Below are positions 37,709 through 47,568 of a DNA stretch of 64,000 nt, piece after piece. The translations under genes and the position numbers were made by a program. Position 1 is the stretch's first letter. Every line of letters begins with the position of its first letter. The stretch is from contig CAYJOD010000026.1 in NCBI GenBank assembly GCA_964371655.1, forward strand, positions 9,800-73,799, written 5' to 3'. Source of the stretch: CAZGSN01 sp964371655. Lineage in GTDB: Bacteria; Desulfobacterota; Binatia; HRBIN30. The notes beneath the pieces were generated by a model. It did not search any database, had not been told where the DNA came from, and saw only the letters and a program-made list of their open reading frames with translations.

Positions 37709-37830
37709 GGGATTCGGAGCGGGCTTCGGACCTCGGACTTCGGACGGCAGGCGTCAGGTCAATGCCGATCGGTGAAGGTGTTATCGCCCCGAAGGGGCAG
37801 TGATTCGAAAGCCCAGGGCAACGCCCTGGG
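37709..37830. repeat. Word repeat and GCCCC/GCCCAGGGC hairpins
   Basis: 37709-37755 consists of CTTCGGAC/CTCGGAC words. It is followed by GCCCCGAAGGGGC (37786-37798) and GCCCAGGGC-AA-CGCCCTGGG (37811-37830), two adjacent hairpins. The latter pair is a combination I recognise from intergenic spaces of other phyla. No gene is seen in 37699-38118. Confidence 0.75.
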
Positions 37831-37843
37831 AACACTGAGTTGG

Positions 37844-37981
37844 AACCACGGATGGACGCTGATTAACGCGGATAGGACCAACCAGAAACCGGACACACAG
37901 GGGGCCAGGTGATGAATTCGCCACGCTTCGACGGAAGCGTTTCCCTTCCGAATCCGTGTCCATCCGCGTTTATCCGCGGTT
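37844..37981. repeat. CCACGGAT-family inverted element
   Basis: AACCACGGATGGACGCTGAT begins at 37844 and an inverted series ending ATCCGCGTTTATCCGCGGTT runs to 37981. The arms are about 30 bp with a period near 10 bp (…CGGATGGACGC…) and enclose about 78 bp without a frame of interest. Same family as 52994-53070. Confidence 0.8.
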
Positions 37982-38118
37982 CAACTGTCCTTTTCTAAAT
38001 GTCGCCGTGTGGAAACGCTCGCGACAACGCCCCCGCCCACATGCTGAGTGCGTAGGGCCGTGACCTGTTGGCCGTCTGCAGGTATGGTGTGGGTTGTCTT
38101 TCAGGCAGGTGGCAGCCG

Positions 38119-38643
38119 ATGAACCTCGTCGACATCCTCGTAGGACTCGCGGTCCTCTTCTTCGGCCGGAAGCTGTTCTGGGTATTTGTCGGCGGCGTCG
38201 GATTCTTGCTCGGGGTGACGTTGGCTGGGAGACTCCTCATGGTCGCACCGGGCTGGCAAGTACTGGTCAGCGGTCTGGTGCTTGGAGCATTGGGCGCGCT
38301 CACCGCGATTGTCTTCGAACGGGCGGCGGTCGCCGTGGCTGGATTCCTCGTCGGTGCTGCCATTGGGATGGGGGTGATGGACATGATGGCCTTCCGCCCG
38401 GATCCCCTCATCTGGAGCGTCTCTTGGTTGGTCGCTGGCGTCTTCGGTGCGATGCTGGTGACCGCCTTGTTTGATTGGGCGTTAATCGTCTTGTCGTCGG
38501 TCGTGGGCGCAGGTCTCGTGGTGAATGCGATCACGATGACTCGGCCCAACGCCTCAGCGCTGTTCGCGATGCTGCTGGTGATCGGCATCGTCGTACAGGC
38601 GACACGTTGGGAACGAGGCCCGCGTGCGATCGATCGACATTGA
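38119..38643 (+). CDS. Multi-pass membrane protein (DUF4203/TMEM198-like)
   Basis: The ATG at 38119 follows AGGTGG six bases upstream; an upstream extension lacks hydrophobic character. The 174-residue product has about seven short hydrophobic segments rich in glycine (LFWVFVGGVGFLLGVTLAG, VLGALGALTAIVF, AVAGFLVGAAIGMGVM), a pattern shared with DUF4203-type proteins of unknown function. No motif suggests a transport substrate. Confidence 0.7.
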   Translation: MNLVDILVGLAVLFFGRKLFWVFVGGVGFLLGVTLAGRLLMVAPGWQVLVSGLVLGALGALTAIVFERAAVAVAGFLVGAAIGMGVMDMMAFRPDPLIWSVSWLVAGVFGAMLVTALFDWALIVLSSVVGAGLVVNAITMTRPNASALFAMLLVIGIVVQATRWERGPRAIDRH

Positions 38644-38676
38644 GGGTCACGGGACAGAAGGGGGTAGGCCCGTTGC

Positions 38677-38817
38677 GGCTTTGCCCGCCAATTCGATACG
38701 AGGGGTTGGAGTCCCGCCTTTAGGCGGTCTTCGTCCGCTGATTGAATGGCTGATGCCGGCTAAAGCCGGTACTCCAACCTCGATGCGTCACCTGTTGGGG
38801 AATTGGCGGGCAAAGCC
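38677..38817. repeat. Nested inverted-repeat element, 141 bp
   Basis: The ends are a perfect 17-bp inverted repeat, GGCTTTGCCCGCCAATT (38677-38693) and its complement (38801-38817). Inside, GGTTGGAGT (38704-38712) pairs with ACTCCAACC (38771-38779), and two small hairpins CCGCCTTTAGGCGG and CCGGCTAAAGCCGG lie within. The architecture is of outer arms, inner arms and two loops. No gene is seen in 38644-38962. Confidence 0.88.
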
Positions 38818-38962
38818 CCCCGTTGTCTCTCTCCGTCGTGCTGGCGGATTTTTTCACGGTCCTCTGAGGCCTCGGAGCCTGCCGCTATAAGGCTTTGACA
38901 AGCAAAATCCAGGGTGTTAGAAGCACCGCCGCTTCAAAATCCACCAGCAGGAGAAAAGCTTC

Positions 38963-39487
38963 ATGGCCTTGTTCGGTAAGGATGACAAGATGCAGCGCTT
39001 CGACGAACCGCCTAGCTTTACCACCGCTCCGGTGCCGGTCCGGCAAAGCGATTCGAACCTTGCAGATGAGTCGGTGCAGGCGCACCTGGGCAAGGGCAGT
39101 CGGGTCGAGGGGAAGCTGACCTTCGAGGCCAGTGTCAAGATCGACGGCCAGGTGGAAGGCGAGATCATCGCGCAGGATACCGTGATTGTCGGTGAGAATG
39201 CCGTCGTCACGGCGCAGATCACGGCCGGTACCGTCGTCATTCGCGGCAAGGTCACGGGCGACATCGTGGCTCGCAAGCGCGTCGAGCTGCGCGCGCCCGG
39301 GAAGGTCGTCGGCAACATCCATACGCCGACGATCGTGATCCACGAGGGCGTTTTCTTCGAGGGGCATTGTTCGATGAACGCCGCCGACTCGAAGTCGGAG
39401 CGCGGCGACAAGAAGGTTGCCTTGTTTCCGAAGGAAGCGAGTCTCCCAGCTGGCCCAGTGCGCATGACTTCGGAGGCCGGCAAGTAG
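38963..39487 (+). CDS. Bactofilin (polymer-forming cytoskeletal protein)
   Basis: AGGAG lies eight bases before the ATG. The 174-residue protein has flexible ends and a central beta-helix core at residues 40-140 with the bactofilin repeat pattern (GSRVEGKLTFEASVKIDGQ, EGEIIAQDTVIVGENAVV, GTVVIRGKVTGDIVARKRVE). Bactofilins polymerise without nucleotides and organise cell shape or chromosome-anchoring structures. It precedes the ATP synthase genes, an arrangement I regard as positional, not functional. Confidence 0.92.
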   Translation: MALFGKDDKMQRFDEPPSFTTAPVPVRQSDSNLADESVQAHLGKGSRVEGKLTFEASVKIDGQVEGEIIAQDTVIVGENAVVTAQITAGTVVIRGKVTGDIVARKRVELRAPGKVVGNIHTPTIVIHEGVFFEGHCSMNAADSKSERGDKKVALFPKEASLPAGPVRMTSEAGK

Positions 39488-39640
39488 CTCGTTCGGCTTC
39501 ACCGCACGACCCTCTAGCTCAGCTACCATCTCTCGAATTCCGGGTCCTCGCCGCAAGCGAAGACCCGGTTTCGTACAAGCAAGTCACGAGAAGACAAGAA
39601 GTGAACGTAGGTCGTCGCGCCCTTAAACTTGGTAGGGCCA

Positions 39641-39735
39641 AAGGGAATGAGGGGCAAAGGGACAGAGGGAAGATGAAAGGAACAGTTCGTCTTCCCTTTA
39701 CCCCTGAACCCTTTGTCCCTCGGACCCTTTGTGGG
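39641..39735. repeat. Word-type hairpin (AAAGGG / CCCTTT)
   Basis: On the left AAAGGGAATGAGGGGCAAAG and GGGACAGAGGG; on the right CCCTTTACCCCTGAACCC, TTTGTCCCTCGG and ACCCTTTG. The two halves are imperfect reverse complements around 39680-39690, forming a 90-bp hairpin directly upstream of the ATP synthase operon. It would be transcribed in the leader if the promoter lies upstream. Confidence 0.78.
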
Positions 39736-39752
39736 ATTTCAAAGACAACACG

Positions 39753-40187
39753 ATGTTAGCTTTTCCACCTGACATTTCCTTCGTTTACCAAATCGTTTCG
39801 TTCGTGATCCTGTTCGCGGGCCTCAAGCACCTGATCTTCGATCCGATGTTGCGGGTGATTGAAGAACGCGAGCGGCGCACCACGGGTGCCAAGCGTGTGG
39901 CCGCCGACCTGCGCTCCGACAGCGATCGCCAGGCCGCCGAGTACGAAGCGAAGATGCAACAAGTACGTCTGGAGCTGAGCGCCTCAACCGACTCGGCCAG
40001 GGCCGTGATCGCGACGGAAGAACGCGGCATTGTCGGTGCGGCGCGGACGCAGACCGCTGCGGAGCTTTCGGAGTTGCGCGTGCGCCTGGCGCGACAATCC
40101 GAGGAGGCACGCCCGCAACTCGGCCGCGATGCACGCGATCTCGCCGGACAGATGTTCGAGCGCGTCGTGGGGAGACCAGCCGCATGA
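39753..40187 (+). CDS. atpF': ATP synthase F0 subunit b'
   Basis: The ATG at 39753 gives 144 residues: an N-terminal membrane helix (ISFVYQIVSFVILFAGLKHLI) and a long charged coiled coil, the build of the b/b' peripheral stalk. It precedes a second b-type gene, and b/b' pairs form heterodimeric stators. A TTG start at 39729 is possible but has no site. Stop and next start overlap (ATGA). No atpB or atpE is present upstream; bactofilin is the neighbour. Confidence 0.88.
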   Translation: MLAFPPDISFVYQIVSFVILFAGLKHLIFDPMLRVIEERERRTTGAKRVAADLRSDSDRQAAEYEAKMQQVRLELSASTDSARAVIATEERGIVGAARTQTAAELSELRVRLARQSEEARPQLGRDARDLAGQMFERVVGRPAA

Positions 40188-40861
40188 GCGCGCTTCGCCG
40201 CTGCCTGATCGCCCTCACCCTAACCCTCTCCCAGAGGGAGAGGGGAGCTTGCCTGGATGGACTCGATCGTTCCTTTCGACATGCTGTTCGCTGGCTCTCG
40301 GTATGGTTGCTGCCGTTGCTCGTCGATGTCGCCCGCGCCGCCGAAGAAGCTCACCATGAAAGTGGCGCCGAGCACCACCCCGCCGGCATTCCCTGGGGCA
40401 CCCTTGGCCTTACCACCGTAAACTTCCTGCTCTTTTGTTACGTGATCGCGCGTTTTGTGATGCCTGCGGTTCGTGGCTGGCTGCGCGAACGGCACCAGCG
40501 CATCGTCGGCGACCTCGAAGCGGCGGCAAAGGCAAAGGCGGAAGCCCTGCGGCTTCGCGACGACTGGCAACGGCGCATCGACCAGCTCGGCGAGACCGCC
40601 GCAGAGATGCGTACCCAGGCTCGACTCGACGCCGAACGCGAACGCGACCGCATTCTCGCTGCGGCTCACAAGTCGGCGGAGACGATCCGCAAGGATGCGG
40701 AGCGCACCGCCGCGTATCAGATCCGGCGCACCGAAGAACAGCTGCGCGCCGAGCTCGCAAAGGCCGCCCTGCAACAGGTCGAGGAACAAGTGCGCAGCAA
40801 GTGGACCGCTGAGGATCAGACGCGCTTCGTTGCCGACTTTCTAGCGCAGGTGCAGTCGTGA
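40184..40861 (+). CDS. atpF: ATP synthase F0 subunit b with a repeat-encoded N-terminal insert
   Basis: A 225-residue protein with a signal-like hydrophobic segment at about residues 36-52 (WLSVWLLPLLVDVARAAEEA), a membrane helix at about 73-95 (LGLTTVNFLLFCYVIARFV) and a coiled coil to the end. Cleavable N-termini occur in deltaproteobacterial b subunits. Codons 10-22 (about 40212-40248) are a CCCTCACCC...GGGAGAGGG palindrome of the intergenic repeat family, giving the peptide ALTLTLSQRERGA. The ATG at 40184 overlaps the atpF' stop (ATGA), so the start really lies upstream of the repeat. No downstream ATG could replace it. Confidence 0.88.
   Translation: MSALRRCLIALTLTLSQRERGACLDGLDRSFRHAVRWLSVWLLPLLVDVARAAEEAHHESGAEHHPAGIPWGTLGLTTVNFLLFCYVIARFVMPAVRGWLRERHQRIVGDLEAAAKAKAEALRLRDDWQRRIDQLGETAAEMRTQARLDAERERDRILAAAHKSAETIRKDAERTAAYQIRRTEEQLRAELAKAALQQVEEQVRSKWTAEDQTRFVADFLAQVQS
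40212..40248 (+). repeat. GGGAGAGGG palindrome located inside the atpF coding region
   Basis: CCCTCACCCTAACCCTCTCCC is followed by AGA and GGGAGAGGGGAGC; the 9-bp stem is 40224-40232 with 40236-40244. Identical core to the intergenic copies at 19966, 20068 and 55049. It is read in frame. Confidence 0.9.
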
Positions 40862-41400
40862 GCTCCGTCGCGCGTCGCTACGCCAAGGCGCTGTTTGGCC
40901 TCGCCAAGGAATCAGCATCCCTGGAACCGACGGCTGCCGAGCTCGGGCGACTGGCGGCGGTGTCTGCCGATCCCGGTGTGCGTGAGGTGCTCAGCAGCCC
41001 GTTGCTTTCGATGACGAGTCGCGGCGAGCTGATCCAGACCATCGCGCGCGAATTGAAGCTCTCGGATCTGACGACGCGGTTCGTTCGCGTACTCTCGGAC
41101 CATCAGCGTCTGGATGTGCTGCGGCTCATCCAGATGCACTACGAGCGTTTGCTGGATGAGAGCATGGGACGGGTTCGCGCCACCATTCGCACCGCGAGTC
41201 GCTTGGACCCGCACCAGCAGAACGCCATCGTCGCCACCTTCACGAAGCTCACCGGCAAGCAGGTTCTTCCGGAAGTCGTCGTCGATCCGGACCTTCTCGG
41301 CGGTGTCGTGGTGGAGGTGGGGGGACGAGTCTACGACGGCAGTGTACGCACGCAACTCGATCGGCTCGCCAAGCAGCTCGCCGGAACCGCAGCTCTGTAG
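40858..41400 (+). CDS. atpH: ATP synthase F1 subunit delta
   Basis: A GTG start overlapping the atpF stop (GTGA) gives 180 residues. The OSCP/delta fold is shown by 'VARRYAKALFGLAKE' at the start and 'VVVDPDLLGGVVVEVGGRVYDGSVRTQL' near the end. Delta joins the peripheral stalk to the F1 head. Confidence 0.94.
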   Translation: MSSVARRYAKALFGLAKESASLEPTAAELGRLAAVSADPGVREVLSSPLLSMTSRGELIQTIARELKLSDLTTRFVRVLSDHQRLDVLRLIQMHYERLLDESMGRVRATIRTASRLDPHQQNAIVATFTKLTGKQVLPEVVVDPDLLGGVVVEVGGRVYDGSVRTQLDRLAKQLAGTAAL

Positions 41401-41493
41401 GCGATTTGAAGGGCACCACGCGTTGCATATGAATCAATTTCCCAAAGGCAGCCTGAAGCCACCCATCGGGGAGCGGTCAGCGCACCGATGGCC

Positions 41494-41516
41494 CGAGGCT
41501 TTGCCTCGTTAGGAGG
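41494..41516 (+). promoter_or_regulatory. Hairpin and Shine-Dalgarno in the atpA leader
   Basis: CGAGGC-TTT-GCCTCG (41494-41508) is a 6-bp hairpin just before AGGAGG (41511-41516), which stands 11 bases before the atpA ATG. The 127-bp atpH-atpA gap is larger than the overlaps elsewhere in the operon, so this hairpin could tune translation of alpha, but that is inference. Confidence 0.5.
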
Positions 41517-41527
41517 AAACACCCGAC

Positions 41528-43036
<1,509 letters not shown>

Positions 43037-43079
43037 CCTCGACGTAGGTCGGCTCTAATTGCCCGGATTTCGACAGCCC

Positions 43080-43940
43080 ATGGCAAGTCTCAAATCAATC
43101 CGCAAACGCATCGGCTCGGTCAAGAGCACCCAGAAGATCACCAAGGCGATGAAGGTGGTGTCGGCGGCCAAGCTGCGTCGCGCCCAGGACGCCGCCACCG
43201 CGGCGCGTCCGTACGCGGTGAAGCTGACCGGCCTGCTGCAGAACGTTTCCGCTTGCGTCGGTGCGACCTCACATCCTCTGCTGCAGACCCGTGCCGAGGA
43301 GAAGACGGTGCACCTCCTCCTGGTAACCGGCGACCGTGGTTTGTGCGGCGGTTTCAACACGAATGTCATTCGCAAGGCGGAAGCGTTCTTGAACGAACGC
43401 GGCCGTGACAACGTGCGCATGACGGTGGTTGGACGGCGCGGCTTCGATTACTTCCGGAAGCGCCCGGTGAAAATCGTCGGCGAGCACATCAACTTGTTGG
43501 GCGGCCCGAGCGCCGAGCTCGCGGCCCAGCTCGGCGAGCAGCTGGCGCGCGAGTTCGCCGATGCCACGGTCGACGCCGTCTACGTTATCTACAATCGCTT
43601 TCGCTCGGCGTTGGTGCAGACGCCGACGGTGGACCAACTGCTGCCATTGGCGGCGGGCGAAGCGGATGCGGCGGATTCGCTCGAGTATCTTTACGAGCCC
43701 AACGCCGTGGAGCTGCTCGACCGACTGCTGCGCCGCTACGTCAACGTCATCATCCATCGCGCTTTCCTGGAATCGGTGGCCAGCGAGCATGGGGCGCGCA
43801 TGACGTCCATGGATAGCGCCACCAACAATGCTAGCGACATGATCGGCCGGCTGACGCTGGAGATGAACCGCGCTCGCCAAGCAACGATCACCAAGGAGCT
43901 GATGGAAATCATCAGCGGCGCCGAGGCGCTCAACGGATAG
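43080..43940 (+). CDS. atpG: ATP synthase F1 subunit gamma
   Basis: The ATG at 43080 gives 286 residues beginning MASLKSIRKRIGSVKST. The coiled-coil termini (SVKSTQKITKAMKVVSAAKL and NNASDMIGRLTLEMNRARQA) form the central rotor shaft, and 'TGDRGLCGGFNTNV' is the conserved central region. Seven residues of upstream frame were excluded. Spacing to atpA is 43 bp and to atpD 24 bp. Confidence 0.97.
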   Translation: MASLKSIRKRIGSVKSTQKITKAMKVVSAAKLRRAQDAATAARPYAVKLTGLLQNVSACVGATSHPLLQTRAEEKTVHLLLVTGDRGLCGGFNTNVIRKAEAFLNERGRDNVRMTVVGRRGFDYFRKRPVKIVGEHINLLGGPSAELAAQLGEQLAREFADATVDAVYVIYNRFRSALVQTPTVDQLLPLAAGEADAADSLEYLYEPNAVELLDRLLRRYVNVIIHRAFLESVASEHGARMTSMDSATNNASDMIGRLTLEMNRARQATITKELMEIISGAEALNG

Positions 43941-43964
43941 GTTTGGGAATAAAGGACAAGCGCG

Positions 43965-45371
43965 ATGAGTATTGGCAAGATCACTCAGGTCATTGGCCCG
44001 GTCATAGACGTCGACTTCGGCGACAGCAGCGTGCCGCAGATCTTCAACGCCTTGCGAGTGACCAACCCGGCGATCAACGATAAAGAGTGGAACCTGATCG
44101 TCGAAGTCGCTCAGCACCTCGGCGAGAAGACGGTGCGCTGTATCGCCATGGACAGCACTGAGGGCCTGGTCCGCGGCATGGCCGTGGAAGACACGGGCAA
44201 GCCGATCACCATGCCCGTCGGCCCCTCGACTCTGGGGCGCATCCTCAACGTCATCGGCGAACCCGTCGATGAAGGTGGCCCCGTCAACTACGAGCACCGC
44301 TACCCGATCCATCGCGAGCCGCCATCGTTCACCGATCAAGCCACCGAGATCCAAGCCTTCGAGACCGGGATCAAGGTCGTCGACCTCCTCACTCCGTATG
44401 CACGCGGCGGCAAGATCGGCCTCTTCGGCGGCGCCGGCGTCGGCAAGACGGTGTTCATCCAGGAGCTGATCAGCAACGTTGCCACCCACCACGGCGGCTG
44501 CTCGGTGTTCGCCGGCGTCGGCGAGCGTACGCGTGAAGGCAACGACCTGTGGACGGAAATGCGCGAGTCGGGCGTGCTCGAGAAGACCGCCTTGGTCTAC
44601 GGCCAGATGAATGAGCCGCCCGGAGCCCGCGCCCGCGTCGGTCTGAGCGCCGTCACCGTCGCCGAGTACTTCCGTGATGAAGAAGGCAAGGACGTCTTGC
44701 TGTTCATCGACAACATCTTCCGTTTCACGCAGGCGAACTCGGAAGTCTCGGCTCTGCTCGGCCGTATGCCGTCGGCCGTGGGCTACCAGCCGACGTTGTC
44801 CACCGACCTCGGCGAGCTCCAGGAACGCATCACCACGACTAAGAAGGGCGCCATCACCTCGGTGCAGGCGATCTACGTTCCCGCCGACGATCTCACCGAC
44901 CCGGCCCCGGCAACGACGTTCGCCCACCTCGACGCGACCACCGTGCTGTCGCGGGCGCTCACCGAAATCGGCATCTACCCCGCCGTCGACCCGCTCGACT
45001 CGACCTCGCGCATTCTCGATCCAGGCGTCGTCGGCGACGAGCACTACCACGTCGCACGCCAGGTCCAGGAAGTGCTGCAGCGCTACAAAGACCTGCAGGA
45101 CATCATCGCCATCCTCGGCATGGACGAGCTCTCCGAAGAGGACAAGACCCTGGTCTCTCGCGCCCGCAAAGTTCAGAAATTTTTGTCGCAACCGTTCAGC
45201 GTCGCCGAGGCGTTCACCAATATGAAGGGTGTCTACGTGAAGCTCGCCGACACCATTCGTGCTTTCAAAGAGCTCGTCGAAGGCAAGCACGATGACGTGC
45301 CGGAGCAGGCGTTCTATATGGTCGGAACCATCGAAGACGCTCTGGAGAAGGCAAGGAAGCTAGCCGCGTAA
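43965..45371 (+). CDS. atpD: ATP synthase F1 subunit beta
   Basis: A 468-residue catalytic subunit. Visible motifs are the P-loop GGAGVGKTVFIQEL (about residue 150), the catalytic Glu region AGVGERTREGNDLW (about 180), 'LLFIDNIFRFTQANSEVSAL' and 'SRALTEIGIYPAVDPLDS'. It makes ATP from ADP and phosphate as gamma rotates. The start is canonical (MSIGKITQVIGPVIDVDF). Confidence 0.98.
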   Translation: MSIGKITQVIGPVIDVDFGDSSVPQIFNALRVTNPAINDKEWNLIVEVAQHLGEKTVRCIAMDSTEGLVRGMAVEDTGKPITMPVGPSTLGRILNVIGEPVDEGGPVNYEHRYPIHREPPSFTDQATEIQAFETGIKVVDLLTPYARGGKIGLFGGAGVGKTVFIQELISNVATHHGGCSVFAGVGERTREGNDLWTEMRESGVLEKTALVYGQMNEPPGARARVGLSAVTVAEYFRDEEGKDVLLFIDNIFRFTQANSEVSALLGRMPSAVGYQPTLSTDLGELQERITTTKKGAITSVQAIYVPADDLTDPAPATTFAHLDATTVLSRALTEIGIYPAVDPLDSTSRILDPGVVGDEHYHVARQVQEVLQRYKDLQDIIAILGMDELSEEDKTLVSRARKVQKFLSQPFSVAEAFTNMKGVYVKLADTIRAFKELVEGKHDDVPEQAFYMVGTIEDALEKARKLAA

Positions 45372-45429
45372 GCTCTCTTCTCCGCCTGGGCGAGGGTTAG
45401 TCCCTTACTGGGAGAATCGTTTGCAGCAC

Positions 45430-45545
45430 GGAAAGGAAATGGAAAACCGGAAACACGAAACCGGAAACCGGAAACTGGTCAACTTGCCGGTTTTTCATTT
45501 CCTGTTTTCGGTTTCCTGTTCTTCATTTCTTCCTGTTCGGTTCCG
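45430..45545. repeat. Word-type hairpin inserted between atpD and atpC
   Basis: The left half repeats GGAAA/CCGGAAAC words (about 45430-45478); the right half repeats TTTCCTG/TTTTCGG words (45486-45545), an imperfect reverse complement. The atpD-atpC gap is 212 bp, far longer than the other gaps of this operon, and consists mostly of this element. Confidence 0.82.
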
Positions 45546-45583
45546 GCTCTGCCGGCTTAGGGCGAGGGCATTCTGAATCCACC

Positions 45584-45985
45584 ATGGCAAGCTCATTTCA
45601 ACTACGCATCGTGACGCCGACCCGCCAGCTCCTCGACGAGCAGGTCCGCGAGGTTACAGGTCCTGGAACCCTGGGCGAGTTCGGTGTCCTGCCCGACCAC
45701 GTCAACTTCCTCAGCTCTCTGGAGCCCGGCACGTTGATCTACCGTACCGACGCTGGGCCGACCAAGATCGCGGTGCGCGGCGGCTTCGCGGAGGTTGCCA
45801 GCAACGTCATGACGGTGCTGGCCGACGACGCCATCTTCGCCCAAGATATCGATACGGCATCAGCCCGAGCCGAGCTGCAAGCCGCCGAAGCGCAACTGCA
45901 GCGCTTGTCGGCCAGCGACGAGGAGTACGCGAGCGTCGATTCCAATCGCCGCTGGGCGCAAGCCAAACTCGACGCCGCGCGCTGA
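45584..45985 (+). CDS. atpC: ATP synthase F1 subunit epsilon
   Basis: A 133-residue protein with the N-terminal beta-sandwich (FQLRIVTPTRQLLDEQV, GEFGVLPDHVNFLSSLEPG) and a C-terminal helical pair (AEAQLQRLSASDEEYASVD). Epsilon couples the rotor to the c-ring and can inhibit ATP hydrolysis. It is separated from atpD by a hairpin repeat that may lower its expression relative to beta. Confidence 0.95.
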   Translation: MASSFQLRIVTPTRQLLDEQVREVTGPGTLGEFGVLPDHVNFLSSLEPGTLIYRTDAGPTKIAVRGGFAEVASNVMTVLADDAIFAQDIDTASARAELQAAEAQLQRLSASDEEYASVDSNRRWAQAKLDAAR

Positions 45986-46150
45986 GAAACTCGGTCGATC
46001 ACCGCGGGCGTACGCGCGTGGCTCGGACGACCTATGAACAACTGCGCATATCGACCAGAGCCGCGACCGTAAGGGAGCGGTGCTCGAACAAGGGGATGTC
46101 CCGCTCGCTGTTGATCCTCCGAGGGTGACGGCTCCTCGGTCGCGAGTTGT

Positions 46151-47386
46151 CTACGCGGCTTTCTTCCTCATGTCGAGCTGCGGTGACGGTGCTTGAGCAT
46201 CAAGAGCGGCCAGCAATTGGGGCATCTGCTTATGGCCCTTGAGGCGGCGGAACTTCTTCTCTGCTTCGCGCACGGCGGTAGCCACCCATCGTACGATCAT
46301 TGAGCCACCACGCCAGCGGCGAACGTTGCGGGCGAAGTGCGCCACCGAGCCGTTGAGGTTCTCGATCAGATTGGTCGAGCGCAGGGAGCGGTAGAGCGAA
46401 CCTCCGATCTTGAGGCGCGAAAGCGTGAGCGTGTCAGCCAGCCCCTCGCGCAGCGATGCCGCGGCACCAGGGTGCTCGCGTTCGAGAGACCGGGCTACCT
46501 GCTCAAGCCGTCGTTCAGCGAGGTCTGCATCGGCGCTATCGTACGCCTCGCGCATCGCTCGCTGCGTCCCAGGCCTGAGCGCTTCTGGAAGATGATCGAG
46601 GACGTTGCGCAGCTTGTGCACCTGACAGCGCTGCACCAACCCCAGCTTTCCGAATAGAGCGACAATGGCCGAGCGCAGCCCCTTGGCGCCGTCGATCACA
46701 AACACGATCGGCTTCTCGGTTGATAGTCCTCGCTCGATCAGATCGCTCAGCAGCGCCTTGACCACACCGGCGCTCTCGGTGGTTCCCTCGCGCACGCCGA
46801 GCACGATCTTTTCCGCTCCAGCACTGACTCCAAGAGCAATTAGAATGGTGTGGTCGCTGAACACGATGCCGTCAATCATGATCACTCGCAGCTCCAGCTT
46901 GTCGAGCGGTCGGCTCAAATAGGTCGACACGATCTCGGCGCTCATCGCCACGAAGCGACGCGACACCGCACTGGAGGAGATCGACACCTCGCGCTCGCTG
47001 GGCGTTATCGGATCGAGGGTGCGCGGGTAGTTGCGGGTCGAGACACCACAGGCGATGGCCTCCATGGTGTGATGGTCCAACGGATCGCGCTCGGCGGCCC
47101 ACTGAAAGCTCGGCAGGTCACGCTCCCCAGCGCCACCCGATCGCACTCGCGGGCGTTTGATGTCGATCTGGCGACCACCAAGTACAATGAGGCTCTTGGT
47201 GTTGCCATGGCGCCCGGCCTGACGCTGTGGGTTCGGTATCCACTTCGGACCGCATAGCGCTGTCCGTTCCTGTTCCATCATTGCCGAAAGCACCTGGCGT
47301 CCCGCATCGATGCACAGCGCCTGGAAGTCGTGCGTGACGTTGCTCATGGCCGCCAGCATCGGCAGCGCCATCTGCATCGTCACCAT
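46151..47386 (-). CDS. IS256-family transposase
   Basis: A 411-residue DDE transposase. The likely catalytic residues are D172 (IMIDGIVF), D232 (FVIDGAKG) and E342 (STNLIENLN), with the IS256 RCQVHKLRN motif between. The frame is intact over a normal length, so the protein may still be active. The ribosome-binding site is poor and the promoter side of the gene is where the second IS has inserted (41 bp upstream), which may have changed its expression. Confidence 0.93.
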   Translation of the reverse strand: MVTMQMALPMLAAMSNVTHDFQALCIDAGRQVLSAMMEQERTALCGPKWIPNPQRQAGRHGNTKSLIVLGGRQIDIKRPRVRSGGAGERDLPSFQWAAERDPLDHHTMEAIACGVSTRNYPRTLDPITPSEREVSISSSAVSRRFVAMSAEIVSTYLSRPLDKLELRVIMIDGIVFSDHTILIALGVSAGAEKIVLGVREGTTESAGVVKALLSDLIERGLSTEKPIVFVIDGAKGLRSAIVALFGKLGLVQRCQVHKLRNVLDHLPEALRPGTQRAMREAYDSADADLAERRLEQVARSLEREHPGAAASLREGLADTLTLSRLKIGGSLYRSLRSTNLIENLNGSVAHFARNVRRWRGGSMIVRWVATAVREAEKKFRRLKGHKQMPQLLAALDAQAPSPQLDMRKKAA

Positions 47387-47421
47387 CGGTGGCGGTGGTG
47401 GCGAGCCTTGGTGCTTGATTC

Positions 47422-47427
47422 TAACTA
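47422..47427. repeat. Left 6-bp target duplication of the inner IS
   Basis: TAACTA directly precedes the left inverted repeat and recurs at 49113-49118 directly after the right one. Confidence 0.85.
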
Positions 47428-47491
47428 GTTCCCATCCCGGAACTGCAAGCGACTGAATTCAGAAGAGAAACCAGAGAAAAACAAATAGAAG

Positions 47492-47568
47492 TCGGGGTGT
47501 TTTCCTCGTCATTGTGATATCGATTGTTCACCACAAACGATTGATATTACAAAGGAAAACAACCCCGA
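47492..47568 (+). promoter_or_regulatory. Long leader hairpin covering the transposase ribosome-binding site
   Basis: TCGGGGTGTTTTCCT (47492-47506) pairs, with one bulge, with AGGAAAACAACCCCGA (47553-47568), immediately before the start at 47569. A weaker inner palindrome (GATATCGATTGTT / ACGATTGATATT) lies within. The AAGGA site is in the right arm, so a transcript entering from outside would hide it. Confidence 0.7.
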
